Origin: Campylobacter geochelonis
GTDB taxonomy: Bacteria; Campylobacterota; Campylobacteria; Campylobacterales; Campylobacteraceae
DNA: 64,000 nucleotides
Direction: 5' to 3'
NCBI RefSeq assembly: GCF_013201685.1
Contig: NZ_CP053844.1
Span: forward strand, 1,488,001-1,552,000
Numbering within the stretch: position 1 is the first letter of the stretch; every line of letters begins with the position of its first letter. Shown here piece after piece: positions 9,393 through 18,001 of this stretch. Under the pieces are notes generated by a model. It ran no database searches. It was given only the letters and a program-made list of their open reading frames with translations, and was not told the origin of the DNA. The position numbers and the translations under genes are program-made.

Positions 9393-11216
9393 TTAACTTT
9401 TGTTTATAGATAAACTCTCAAGTCTTGTTTTTGCATACTGCGTGATTTCTTCTTCAAATTTATAAAACCTAAATGTCAAACCATGCTGAATCGTCCCATC
9501 AAGCAAATCCCCAGCTTGGCGGTTTTTAAGATCGATTTGCGCTATTTTAAACCCATCTAATGTTTTGGCAAATTCTTTTAAACGCGGTGGTGGCTCTTTT
9601 AGTTTTGTAAATAGATAGCACCAGCCCTTGCCGCCATTTCGCCCGACTCTGCCACGAAGCTGATGAAGCGTAGCAAGCCCCAAACGCTCAGCCCCAACAA
9701 TAACGATAATGCTAAGTCTAGGCAAAGAAATGCCGACTTCAACAACAGTTGTCGTTAGTAGTACATCGCCTTTTTCGCGAAACTCTTGTAAAATTTCCTC
9801 TTTATCCTTGTCTTTTCCGTGCGTTAGATAGACGTTTTTAAAATTTTTATACCAGTAACCACTTCCCTCATTTAAGCTTTGATAGTTGCTAACTTCGCTC
9901 TCTTCTACTAGCGGATAGACGATGATGGCTTGTTTGGCACGTGAAATTTCATCTTTTATGTGCGCTATTAAGGAGTTAAATTCCGTTGTTTTTAAGATAA
10001 TTGTTTGGATATCTTTAGAAAATGGCATCTGTTTTAAAAAGCTAAAACTTACAAGCTCTGATTGTATCAAACTTAAAGTGCGAGGTATCGGAGTAGCGCT
10101 GAATTGGATATAGTGAGCAAAAAACTCTCCATCTTTTGTGAGCTGGTTTATCTTTTCTCGCTGGTTTGAGCCAAAACGGTGCTGCTCATCGACCATTATC
10201 AAATTTGCCTTTGGAAGCTCTTGATAGAGTAAAACATGCGTTCCTATGACTAAATTTACTCCACTAAAATCCACATCTTTATCACCGCTTTTTACAAGCA
10301 GTATCTTTATAAACTTTGGCATTAATCGCACAGCTTCAGCATAAATTTGCTCAGCCAAAATGCTAGTTGGCGCCATCAAAACCGCTACATTTGGATATAT
10401 CATCAAACTAGCACCAAGCATAACAAGGGTTTTACCACTTCCTACATCACCCATAACAACGCGCCTCTTAGCCTGCGTGCCTAAAAAATCTCGTTTTATA
10501 TCTTCAAGTGCGCTTATCTGGTCGTTTGTAGGAGTAAATGGCAAGTTTTCAATCCACTGTTTTATATCAAAAACGGCGATTTTTTTGGCTGGTAAAACCT
10601 GCTTTTTTTTGCTTAGTTTTTTCATATAGTTAAAAATTTCAACAAATTTTATAATATTTAAATTTGTTTCATTTTGCTCTAGCTCTTTTATCAAATTTAG
10701 ACTATTTTTGCTATTTTTATGAATTTCAAGCAACAAATTTGCCTCATCGTTATTTAAACCTTCATCTAAGAGCGCTTTTAAATTTAGGTATTTTTTTATA
10801 TATTTTTCTACCATTTGATCGCGAATGGCAAGTTTGTAGCGTGGGATTATCTCGCCAACTTTAGTTATGACTTTTGGGTTTGCAAACTGCCATGTCGAGT
10901 TATAAACCGAGCTTTTGCCATGTATAAACATCCGTTTTGCCACTTTAAAAGTGCTGTAGTGCCAAGGTTTTGGATTAAAAATGATGATTTTGATATCTTC
11001 TTGCCAAGTGTAACAATACGCCGTTACATTTAAAATCCGCCCTCTTAAAAAGCTAAACCTACACTCAACTTCGACTGTGTTATCCCCATCATTTGGCGTA
11101 TCGCTTAGGCTTAAATCTTCATAATTTTTAGGTAAAAGCAAAGCAAGATCAAGAGTGTTTTTTACGCCTAATTTGGCTAACTCCTCTTTATCTTCTTTAC
11201 TAAAACTCATCGACAA
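9393..11216 (-). CDS. recG: ATP-dependent DNA helicase RecG
   Basis: Branch-migration helicase that remodels stalled forks and Holliday junctions. The 607 residues are shorter than the roughly 690 of E. coli because the N-terminal wedge region is reduced, which I recall as usual in Campylobacter. Visible are Walker A MGDVGSGKT, the DEQH box (VDEQHRFG), the FSATPIPRTL motif III, and the C-terminal motifs TTVVEVGISLP and QLRGRVGRNG. The start overlaps the end of the M16 gene by 10 bases. It is the last gene of the SPFH-nfeD-mqnC-M16-recG operon. Confidence 0.96.
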   Translation of the reverse strand: MSMSFSKEDKEELAKLGVKNTLDLALLLPKNYEDLSLSDTPNDGDNTVEVECRFSFLRGRILNVTAYCYTWQEDIKIIIFNPKPWHYSTFKVAKRMFIHGKSSVYNSTWQFANPKVITKVGEIIPRYKLAIRDQMVEKYIKKYLNLKALLDEGLNNDEANLLLEIHKNSKNSLNLIKELEQNETNLNIIKFVEIFNYMKKLSKKKQVLPAKKIAVFDIKQWIENLPFTPTNDQISALEDIKRDFLGTQAKRRVVMGDVGSGKTLVMLGASLMIYPNVAVLMAPTSILAEQIYAEAVRLMPKFIKILLVKSGDKDVDFSGVNLVIGTHVLLYQELPKANLIMVDEQHRFGSNQREKINQLTKDGEFFAHYIQFSATPIPRTLSLIQSELVSFSFLKQMPFSKDIQTIILKTTEFNSLIAHIKDEISRAKQAIIVYPLVEESEVSNYQSLNEGSGYWYKNFKNVYLTHGKDKDKEEILQEFREKGDVLLTTTVVEVGISLPRLSIIVIVGAERLGLATLHQLRGRVGRNGGKGWCYLFTKLKEPPPRLKEFAKTLDGFKIAQIDLKNRQAGDLLDGTIQHGLTFRFYKFEEEITQYAKTRLESLSINKS

Positions 11217-12424
11217 ATCAACGCAAAAGATAAATTTAAAATCTCATCATGAGCCTTAATATAGCTGTTTAACTCATCAAAACTAAGCTCTTTTATAAGC
11301 TCAAGTTGCCTTTCAAACTCGCCAAATTCAAAGCCGTTATAAAACTCATTTTCTCTAATCGCAACTCGCTTAAACATCGTCTCTTTTTGCAAAACAACGC
11401 TTCCAAGCAAGAAATTTTTTGCTTGAACTAGCTCATCTTCGCTAACACCATCTTTAACAAAACGTTCAAACTCGCTTTTTACGACTTCAATCGCACCTTC
11501 TTTGCTTTCATTTTTGGTTTGCAAATATCCCCAAATCCTATTTGAACTCAAAGCAAAACTATTAACCGCATAAGCAGAGTAAGCAAGCCCTCTTTTTACG
11601 CGAATTTCTTCCATAAGCCTACTTCCAAAACCACTACTTCCAAGGATAAAGGTTGCAACTTTTGCTTTATGAAGCTCCGATTTTACCGCGTCGTATGGCG
11701 CTCCAAAGTAGATATAAGCTTGTTGGCTATCTTTTTTAATCTCGCTAATAACTCTTTTATCGCTTGTTTTAAAATATGGCAAATCTCTTTTTTCGCCCAC
11801 TTCAAAAAGCTCTAAAAGCTTACTAAATTCAACACTTTCAACCGCCACATCACCAGCTAAAACTAGATATAAATTTGCTAAATTTAACTTAGTTTGAATA
11901 AACTCTTTAACATCATCTAAATTTATACTATCAACACTTTCTAAAGTGCCTATTTTAGGGTTTTGTTTGATAGAATTTGGATATAGAATTTTATTTAACT
12001 CAAGCTTTGCAAGATAGTCAAACTCGCTTTGGTTTGTCGCTATTTCGCCTTTTACTTGCGTTTTCACCTTTTCAAGCGTTTGGTTTGTAAAATTTGGCTC
12101 TTTAAAAAGTTCAATTAGCATAGAAAACGCATAAGAAAACTGCTCTTTAAGACAATTTATCTGCACCCCAAAAGTCTCAAAACCACTAGTTGGATAGATA
12201 TCAATCGCTCTTATTTCTAAAAGCCTTGAAAACTCGCTAACGCCGAGATTTTTTGTGCCCTCATCAAGCATTCTAGCGCATATATTTGCAAGCCCAGCCT
12301 TAGTTTCAATCACCCCACCAGACGTGGTAAAAACCATCTTAAACTCGGCTGCTGGCAAGCTAGCGTCAAATTTATAAAGAAGTGGAATTTGGTTATTTTT
12401 TATATTTAAATCTATCTTTTTCAT
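11207..12424 (-). CDS. M16 peptidase-like protein lacking the HxxEH zinc motif
   Basis: Insulinase/PqqL-fold protein of 405 residues. The N-terminal M16 domain (about 20-170) has, where HxxEH normally sits, G-L-A-N-I-C-A-R-M-L-D-E-G-T, so neither zinc histidine nor the glutamate is present. The C-terminal M16 domain keeps G-S-S-G-F-G-S-R-L-M-E-E-I-R-V-K-R-G-L-A-Y-S, with the R/Y pair typical of the substrate-binding subunit of two-part M16B proteases. It may therefore be a non-catalytic partner of an M16 enzyme encoded elsewhere. It sits between mqnC (ATGA overlap) and recG; I recall the same order in C. jejuni. Confidence 0.8.
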   Translation of the reverse strand: MKKIDLNIKNNQIPLLYKFDASLPAAEFKMVFTTSGGVIETKAGLANICARMLDEGTKNLGVSEFSRLLEIRAIDIYPTSGFETFGVQINCLKEQFSYAFSMLIELFKEPNFTNQTLEKVKTQVKGEIATNQSEFDYLAKLELNKILYPNSIKQNPKIGTLESVDSINLDDVKEFIQTKLNLANLYLVLAGDVAVESVEFSKLLELFEVGEKRDLPYFKTSDKRVISEIKKDSQQAYIYFGAPYDAVKSELHKAKVATFILGSSGFGSRLMEEIRVKRGLAYSAYAVNSFALSSNRIWGYLQTKNESKEGAIEVVKSEFERFVKDGVSEDELVQAKNFLLGSVVLQKETMFKRVAIRENEFYNGFEFGEFERQLELIKELSFDELNSYIKAHDEILNLSFALICR

Positions 12425-13473
12425 GCATAAACTTCCAATATATCGTAATTTGTATTTCTCTTAGCTGGAATTTCGCCTATATCTTTAATAAGCTCTATCA
12501 TCTCATCGCTACTCATTCTAAAGCTCGCTCCTGCGGCTTTTACAACATTTTCTTCCATCATCGTTGAGCCTAAGTCGTTTGCACCAAATTTAAGCGCAAG
12601 TTGTCCGATATGACTTCCTTGAGTTACCCATGAGCTTTGGATATTTGCAAAGTTATCCAAAAACAGTCTTGCAACCGCTAGCAGCCTTAGATATCGATTT
12701 GATGACTGCTTCATAATCTCTGGATGAGACTCTAAAAGTCTTGTGTTTTTGCCTTGAAAACTCCATAAAATAAAGGCTCTAAAGCCACCAGTTCTATCTT
12801 GAAGCTCTCTTATGTAGTTTAGATGCTCTACTATCTCTAAATTTGTTTCAACCGTGCCAAACATCATCGTTGCTGTTGTTTTCATACCGATACTGTGGGC
12901 TTCTTCGTGAATTCTTAGCCACGTGGCAGTGTCGCACTTCTTAGGCGCTACGATATCTCTAACTCTATCGCTTAGCACCTCTGCTCCAGCTCCTGGCATA
13001 CTATAAAGTCCCTTTTTTTGGAGTCTTTGAAGCACTTCAAGGGTGGAAATTTTGCTAATCTTTGCGATATAGTCGATTTCAACTGCTGAAAATCCATGAA
13101 TTGTTATAGTAGGATACTTTTTTGCTATATATTCGACTAAGTCCTCATACCACTCGATTTTAAGCTTTGGATGAACGCCACCTTGAAAAAGGATTTGCGT
13201 GCCGCCGATTGCGATTAGCTCTTCTATTTTTTTGCCAATCTCTTCAAAGCTTAGCAAATACGCCTCATCTTCGTTTACATGTCGATAAAACGCACAAAAT
13301 TTACAATCCACCCAACAAGCATTTGTATAATTTATATTTCTATCAATCACAAAGCTTGTTAAACGGTCTGGATGAAGCTCAAGCTTTTTAGCAAATGCCA
13401 TCTCACCAAGCTCGCATAAAGTGGCATTTTCGATTAAATTTACAGCTTCTTCTATGCTTATTCTTTTATTCAA
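12421..13473 (-). CDS. mqnC: cyclic dehypoxanthinyl futalosine synthase (radical SAM), menaquinone pathway
   Basis: Third step of the futalosine route to menaquinone: radical cyclization of dehypoxanthine futalosine. 350 residues. The radical SAM cluster motif appears as C-W-V-D-C-K-F-C-A-F-Y-R at about residues 53-64 (CxxxCxxC, cysteines at about 53, 57 and 60), followed by GGTQILFQGGVHP. The alternative, MqnE, is a close relative, but the C-A-F-Y-R context and length favour MqnC. The start is a TTG with AGAGG in front; the NfeD stop overlaps it. Menaquinone is the respiratory quinone of Campylobacter. Confidence 0.88.
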   Translation of the reverse strand: MNKRISIEEAVNLIENATLCELGEMAFAKKLELHPDRLTSFVIDRNINYTNACWVDCKFCAFYRHVNEDEAYLLSFEEIGKKIEELIAIGGTQILFQGGVHPKLKIEWYEDLVEYIAKKYPTITIHGFSAVEIDYIAKISKISTLEVLQRLQKKGLYSMPGAGAEVLSDRVRDIVAPKKCDTATWLRIHEEAHSIGMKTTATMMFGTVETNLEIVEHLNYIRELQDRTGGFRAFILWSFQGKNTRLLESHPEIMKQSSNRYLRLLAVARLFLDNFANIQSSWVTQGSHIGQLALKFGANDLGSTMMEENVVKAAGASFRMSSDEMIELIKDIGEIPAKRNTNYDILEVYA

Positions 13474-13892
13474 TTTTTACCTCTTAATTTTATCTTATTG
13501 CTTGAAGTTCCTAAAACTTCGACTCTATCGCCATCTTTAGCACCATTTTTTATAAGCTCATCTAGCTCATCGCTTTGCCAAAAAGTTCCTTTATAATAGA
13601 TCATTGAATCTTTTATAATGCCAACTCCAGCCTCGTCTAAAAAGTTATCTTTTATATCGCCGCTATGCTTAAAAAAAGCTTTTTTCATAGGCTTTTTTAG
13701 CGTAAAAAGCAAAAGCAAGGATAACAAAAAAGCGCTTAAAAGTTGCCATTCCCAACTAAATTTTATAGCAAAATTTACTAGTCCAACTATGATAAATCCA
13801 AACCCAAAAAATATAAAAACAAAATTTGTTAAAACAAGCTCGATTATCGTAAGCACCACGCCGATGCTAATCAGCACAAGTGGCTCTATCAT
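13470..13892 (-). CDS. NfeD family membrane protein
   Basis: 140 residues: two to three membrane helices (about 5-65), then a C-terminal soluble OB-fold of the NfeD type (about 80-140, with GVGIIKDSMIYYKGTFWQ and GDRVEVLG). NfeD proteins are commonly encoded with and bind SPFH/stomatin proteins, exactly as here: the start overlaps the SPFH stop (CGATGA). Role is probably in membrane microdomain organisation. Confidence 0.87.
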   Translation of the reverse strand: MIEPLVLISIGVVLTIIELVLTNFVFIFFGFGFIIVGLVNFAIKFSWEWQLLSAFLLSLLLLFTLKKPMKKAFFKHSGDIKDNFLDEAGVGIIKDSMIYYKGTFWQSDELDELIKNGAKDGDRVEVLGTSSNKIKLRGKN

Positions 13893-14809
13893 CGCGTTTC
13901 CTTGCTGTTTTTCTTAGATAAAAACTCTTTTACCAAAGATAGCGATCCAACAAGCTCGGTAACTTCATATGGAACCAAAATTTTATCCTTACTTGGACTT
14001 TTTGCAAGCTCGTTAAAGGCTGAAATTCTATTTTGCGCTAATAGATACTGTGCTGCAAATTCCGAAGCACCCATCGCCATATTTATGTTATCCATCGCAT
14101 CTTTTTGACCTTCTGCTAAGGCGATTTGCTCGTATTTTTTCGCATCTGCCATTCGTTCGATTGCTTCTGCTTCTAGCACTTTTTCTTGCTTTAAGCCCTC
14201 TGCGTTGCGGATAAGTGCTGCCTTTTCAGCTTCAGCTTTAAGCTCAATGGCGCGTTTTTCACGCTCGGCTTTCATCTGCATATTCATCGCCTCTTCTATG
14301 CCTTCTGGAACTGAAATTTCAGAAATTTCCACGCGCATAATCTTTACACCCCAGTTATTTGCCGCATCTCCTAAAGCCATCTGAAGCGCACCATTTAGCC
14401 TATCACGCGATGAAAGTGTATCATCAAGGAGCATACCGCCGATTTCGCCACGAAGCGTTGTCATGGCTAAATTTGATATGGCTCGTTTATAATCCTCAAC
14501 ATTATAAACCGCCATTTTCCCATCAAAAATCTTTAAAAACACTATCCCATCAACGGCGATATTTACGTTATCTTTTGTTATAACTTGCTGTTTTGTGATA
14601 TCAACAAGCTGTTCTCGAGCTGTTAGAGTCGCTCTTACTTGATCGATAAATGGTATGATGATGTGAAATCCGCCATCTAAAACTCTGTGAAATTTACCCA
14701 GCCTTTCTATGACCATCAAATCCGACTGCGATACGACCTTAATACCAGCTTTTAAAAACATAGCCACCAAAACGCACACAACCACGACAAAAACAACAAA
14801 ACTCTCCAT
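13889..14809 (-). CDS. SPFH/band 7 (stomatin-like, QmcA-type) membrane protein
   Basis: One N-terminal membrane anchor (about 4-22), the SPFH domain beginning SQSDLMVIERLGKFHRVLDGG (about 30-190), then a charged coiled-coil rich in A-E-K (about 190-250) and a C-terminal stretch. Oligomeric scaffold of membrane microdomains, partner of NfeD. Upstream in-frame codons (TTG at 14824) are open, but they contain the Shine-Dalgarno AAGGAGT directly before the ATG at 14809, so the ATG is the start (306 residues). First gene of the operon. Confidence 0.9.
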   Translation of the reverse strand: MESFVVFVVVVCVLVAMFLKAGIKVVSQSDLMVIERLGKFHRVLDGGFHIIIPFIDQVRATLTAREQLVDITKQQVITKDNVNIAVDGIVFLKIFDGKMAVYNVEDYKRAISNLAMTTLRGEIGGMLLDDTLSSRDRLNGALQMALGDAANNWGVKIMRVEISEISVPEGIEEAMNMQMKAEREKRAIELKAEAEKAALIRNAEGLKQEKVLEAEAIERMADAKKYEQIALAEGQKDAMDNINMAMGASEFAAQYLLAQNRISAFNELAKSPSKDKILVPYEVTELVGSLSLVKEFLSKKNSKETR

Positions 14810-14833
14810 AAAAACTCCTTGCAAAATTTAGAT

Positions 14834-14842
14834 ATTATAGCA
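14834..14842 (-). promoter_or_regulatory. extended -10 promoter of the SPFH-recG operon
   Basis: Reading the minus strand, TGCTATAAT (TGC at 14842-14840, TATAAT at 14839-14834) is an extended -10 element 24 bases ahead of the ATG. It probably drives all five genes down to recG, since every junction overlaps. Confidence 0.6.
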
Positions 14843-14939
14843 TTTTAAAATTTAATTCTATTTTACTTTTTGGCGGTTGGGTTTGATTTGAAAGTTAGAC
14901 TAGAAATTATCGCTTGTTTATATTTATTTTAGCAGTATT

Positions 14940-15041
14940 TTAAGTGCTTTTTATAACATCTCTACCAAATTTAACAACTTCACTGATAATTCCCATAATT
15001 TTTCTTAAAAATTTATTAAATATAATGTCAAGTATGCTCAT
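14940..15041 (-). CDS. possible 33-residue small protein
   Basis: Open frame M-S-I-L-D-I-I-F-N-K-F..., amphipathic, ending V-V-K-F-G-R-D-V-I-K-S-T. It has no clear Shine-Dalgarno and sits just downstream of a decayed membrane gene on the same strand. It could be a genuine small membrane-active peptide or a leftover. Not recognised. Confidence 0.2.
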   Translation of the reverse strand: MSILDIIFNKFLRKIMGIISEVVKFGRDVIKST

Positions 15042-15071
15042 ATTTTTATATATTTTGTTATTTTCTGAAAT

Positions 15072-15405
15072 TTAAATATAGAAATAAATAAAAAGTATAA
15101 GTATCCATTCTAAAACTAAATAAAATAAAAAGAAGATAACAAAACAACTAAAAACAAAAATAGATACCAGTATATGAACATTAAAATTTTCACCAATATA
15201 AATACCAAATCCAGCAGCAAAAATAGGCAAAAAGAGCGCTAAAAGTCTCTATTATAGATGAAAAATTTTAAAACTTTGATATTAGATATTTCATATTGTA
15301 AACCACATTTTTTACATTCTATTTTATTATCGCAAATAAAAATAAATACTGTAATTTATTTATTTTTTCTCCACAAACTTCACATTTTTTATAAAATAGT
15401 GACAT
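15072..15405 (-). pseudogene. broken gene for a CxxC-CxxC zinc-ribbon membrane protein
   Basis: Three consecutive open segments on the minus strand join into one 111-residue protein if a single A is restored in an A-run near 15322 and a single T in a T-run near 15243. The product would have CEVC near residue 8-11 and CKKC near 31-34 (19 residues apart, like the CXXC-20-CXXC family of small membrane proteins), then two strongly hydrophobic helices (about 56-75 and 83-108). Total length with two restored bases is exactly in frame (336 bases). Two one-base losses in A/T runs suggest real decay or homopolymer assembly errors. Confidence 0.7.
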
Positions 15406-15472
15406 TTATTTCTTCTATGAAATATCTATGTTTATTAAACGTTTGTATATACTGCTAAAATATTATCTTTTC

Positions 15473-15553
15473 TATATTATTATTTATATTTTTAGCATTA
15501 TAAATCTTATCAGTCTTATTAAAAAAATCCAAAAAATTACCTAGTAAATTCAT
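15473..15553 (-). CDS. possible 26-residue ORF right after the Hcp-like gene
   Basis: ATG at 15553, one base after the stop of the upstream Sel1-repeat gene, whose last codons supply AAGGA at good spacing. The sequence M-N-L-L-G-N-F-L-D-F-F-N-K-T-D-K-I-Y reads like a real N-terminus but stops after 26 codons. It may be the start of another decayed gene in this stretch. Confidence 0.25.
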
Positions 15554-15554
15554 T

Positions 15555-16463
15555 TTATTTTTCCTTATTATATATTTTATTTAAATTCTCACAACCATTT
15601 TTATCGCCACCATCGCAAGCTTTTTTAAAGTAGTTTAAGGCATCTTTTTTATTATTTGCTATATAACCTAAATTATTGCACGAGCTCATAATACCACCGT
15701 CGCAAGCTTTTTTATAAAACACTTTTGCATCCATATTTAGATTTTGCTTCGCTAATGCAACTCCTAAGTTATGGCAAGAGGCATAAAAACCATTGTTGCA
15801 GTTTTCTTTATATATTTTCATAGCAATATTTATTTTGTTATTTTTTTCAAAGTTTCGCGCTAGATTATGACAAGAGTGCTTAATACCACCATTGCAAGCT
15901 TTTTGATTTAGAGCAATTGAATACTCACTAACACCACTCTTTTTTTCCAAGATAAAAGCCAGATTTCCACATGCTGTTAAATTTCCCACCGAACATGCTT
16001 TATCAAAATAATACATAGCATTTTTTTCATCTTTTTTCTTGTGCTTATAAAAAAATGCTAAATCATTACAAAATATATAATTTATATCGCATGATATTTT
16101 GTAGTATTCTAAAGCCAAATCTAAATCTTTTTTATAATATTCAAATAACCAACCACTTAGCAAACAGCTATTTACATTACCTAATTTGCACGCATACCTA
16201 AAATACTCAAGCGCATATTCTTTATTTTGTTCTACACAGCTACCTTTTAAATGCAAAAACCCGATTTTATAACATGAATTTGCTGATTTTTGTTCGCATT
16301 CTTTTAAGATATTCATAAAATTATCACAAGAAAATTTTTCGTTGCCGTCCAATATTCTTTCCATGAGATAATCATAGGATATGCTTTGTAAATTTTCTAA
16401 TTTCACGTCTTCTGCAAATGTTAAATTTACAAAAGCTACTACAACCAAAAATAATCTTTTCAA
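15555..16463 (-). CDS. secreted Sel1-repeat, cysteine-rich Hcp-like protein
   Basis: 302 residues with a signal peptide (about 1-17, ending L-T-F-A). The rest is a chain of about seven Sel1/TPR-like helix pairs of 36 residues or less, each with two cysteines seven to eight residues apart (for example C-L-S-G in one helix and A-C-K-L-G-N-V-N-S-C), the pattern of the Helicobacter cysteine-rich proteins HcpA-E. These are disulfide-bonded periplasmic or secreted proteins; beta-lactamase activity has been reported for HcpA but should not be assumed. TTG start with AAGGAAAAATA before it. Confidence 0.85.
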   Translation of the reverse strand: MKRLFLVVVAFVNLTFAEDVKLENLQSISYDYLMERILDGNEKFSCDNFMNILKECEQKSANSCYKIGFLHLKGSCVEQNKEYALEYFRYACKLGNVNSCLLSGWLFEYYKKDLDLALEYYKISCDINYIFCNDLAFFYKHKKKDEKNAMYYFDKACSVGNLTACGNLAFILEKKSGVSEYSIALNQKACNGGIKHSCHNLARNFEKNNKINIAMKIYKENCNNGFYASCHNLGVALAKQNLNMDAKVFYKKACDGGIMSSCNNLGYIANNKKDALNYFKKACDGGDKNGCENLNKIYNKEK

Positions 16464-16533
16464 TATTTTTCCTTTCTAGATAACTATATAATTATATATA
16501 AATTTAATAAAACACTACTTAAATATTAATAAT

Positions 16534-17043
16534 TTATAAATATTTTTTTAATCTGTTTAAGTTTATTGTGTCGATGATTTTGTATATCATGGCAAAAAAA
16601 ACCATAACAACCGCTAAGTTCTGGAACACAGCAACCAAAAGTATCCCGAACCTATCAAACATCCATCTGCCAATAGTAGAATCAACCAGATGACCTGAAA
16701 AATTTATATACACTGCAAAACCAAAAAATAAAATACTAAATACCCATAGCGCAAAACCATTGATTCCGCCATTTGCAACTGGTATAAATTTCTCCTTAAA
16801 AATACCCTTGCCCTTAAATTCACCAATACCAAAATACTCTCTAGCATCCTTATTAATACGCGGCAACCTATAAATATACCAAATTAATACAAAAGCGCAA
16901 ACCGCCCACGTATAGCTAAAATAAAATGCACAAAGTTCTGGCATTTTATTTGCATTAGCGTAAATTTCGATATTTGGAAAAAAATCGCTCATAAAATTTA
17001 TAAAATGTCGCATCAAAGTAGTGCACCATATAGTGGTGTTCAT
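16534..17043 (-). CDS. membrane protein of unknown function, possibly the frameshifted part of a longer gene
   Basis: 169 residues with three clear membrane helices (about 37-61, 91-117 and 132-158) and a soluble loop between the first two. Not recognised. The ATG at 17043 has GAGGAG seven bases before it, but the first 18 residues (W-C-T-T-L-M-R-H-F) look unlike the rest. An overlapping frame on the same strand (16955-17095) reads more naturally and would join this one if the A/T run at 16978-16984 had six bases instead of seven. The joined protein would be 186 residues. Confidence 0.6.
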   Translation of the reverse strand: MNTTIWCTTLMRHFINFMSDFFPNIEIYANANKMPELCAFYFSYTWAVCAFVLIWYIYRLPRINKDAREYFGIGEFKGKGIFKEKFIPVANGGINGFALWVFSILFFGFAVYINFSGHLVDSTIGRWMFDRFGILLVAVFQNLAVVMVFFAMIYKIIDTINLNRLKKYL

Positions 17044-17095
17044 CTCTAAACTCCTCGTACTCTTTTTTCAACAATTCAAATTTATCCTTATTCAA
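16955..17095 (-). CDS. overlapping 46-residue ORF, likely the true N-terminus of the membrane gene
   Basis: TTG at 17095 with AGGAG five bases before it opens a hydrophilic sequence beginning L-N-K-D-K-F-E-L-L-K-K-E-Y-E-E-F-R-D-E, which has protein-like composition. It stops at 16955 after passing a run of seven T (minus strand). One T fewer would carry it straight into the downstream membrane protein. There is no in-frame ATG between the previous stop (17150) and the TTG. Confidence 0.4.
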   Translation of the reverse strand: MNKDKFELLKKEYEEFRDEHHYMVHYFDATFYKFYERFFSKYRNLR

Positions 17096-17188
17096 ATAAA
17101 CTCCTATTGTGATTGAAATATAAAAGCATACGATTTTAACACTAAATAATTAAAACATCACTTAAATAAATATAAATAAAACATAAAT

Positions 17189-17497
17189 TTAAGAAGCTAG
17201 TTCATTCTTAAATTTATATTTTATGTTCCGAGTATCATTGACATCTTCTGAATAGATAGTATCGTTTCCATCTTTAGTTATTATCTCATCATCCCCACTA
17301 AGTGAGTTTATAGTATAATCTTTGTTTTTATAAAAGACTTCTATATTATCGTTATGCTGTGATGATTTCATAGTTTGATTTATAATCTCTTCTAGTAGTA
17401 GAGTTTGGTTTGAGTCTTTTCTCTTGTTTCTTTTTATTTTTTTTACAACTACACCATATAGAATCTCTCCATTATATCCAATCCTAGCTTTTCCTTC
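17189..17497 (-). pseudogene. remnant of an RTX-like calcium-binding/surface protein
   Basis: Open frame of about 102 codons directly after a stop, with no usable start at its beginning. The last 45 residues contain S-G-D-D-E-I-I-T-K-D-G-N-D-T-I-Y-S-E-D-V-N-D, a degenerate pair of nonapeptide repeats like the GGxGxDxUx calcium-binding repeats of RTX proteins. The part before is basic (V-V-V-K-K-I-K-R-N-K-R-K). Further upstream, up to 17643, frames with hydrophobic runs (starting M-H-S-A-L-I-P-I-I-M-F-I-F-F) broken by stops may belong to the same dead gene. Parent protein not identified. Confidence 0.5.
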
Positions 17498-17643
17498 TTA
17501 ATTTTATTTAGTATAATATATAGTTAATATGGAATAAATTTCAGCCAATAACAAACTAATGCAATATGCAACACCTAAATTAAAAATAGCGACAATATTG
17601 TAAAAAATATAAACATAATAATTGGAATTAAGGCTGAATGCAT

Positions 17644-18001
17644 AAATAGATGTGCAAAAAAATGGATATTTTATCAGATAATTTTGAGATTAAAAAATAT
17701 ACTATCATAAAAAAATCCAAAAATATGGTATAAAAAAAAATAGACAACTGCATAGTATATAAAAAATCATTATTTACAAAGAAAATATCTCAGTTGTTTG
17801 TAAAACAAGAAAATAACAAAAGAAAAACATGCAAAAACTCATCGTAAAACTAGAGGTTAGAATATTTAAAAAATAATTCATATAAACACCTCATATTAAA
17901 ATATTCAATAAAAATTTATACTTTCGATTGCAATTAATAATTTTAAAATAAACTTAAATTTAATAAAATAGTTTATTCGCGAATTTATATACATAGCATT
18001 G
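17644..18001. other. AT-rich gap with no recognisable gene
   Basis: No coding frame, repeat or clear hairpin between the RTX-like remnant and the next broken gene. Composition is about as AT-rich as the rest of the stretch. Confidence 0.5.

Noticed and set aside
15258-15458. 66-residue ORF on the plus strand
   Set aside because: It is antisense to the broken zinc-ribbon gene, has no ribosome site and an unlikely composition.
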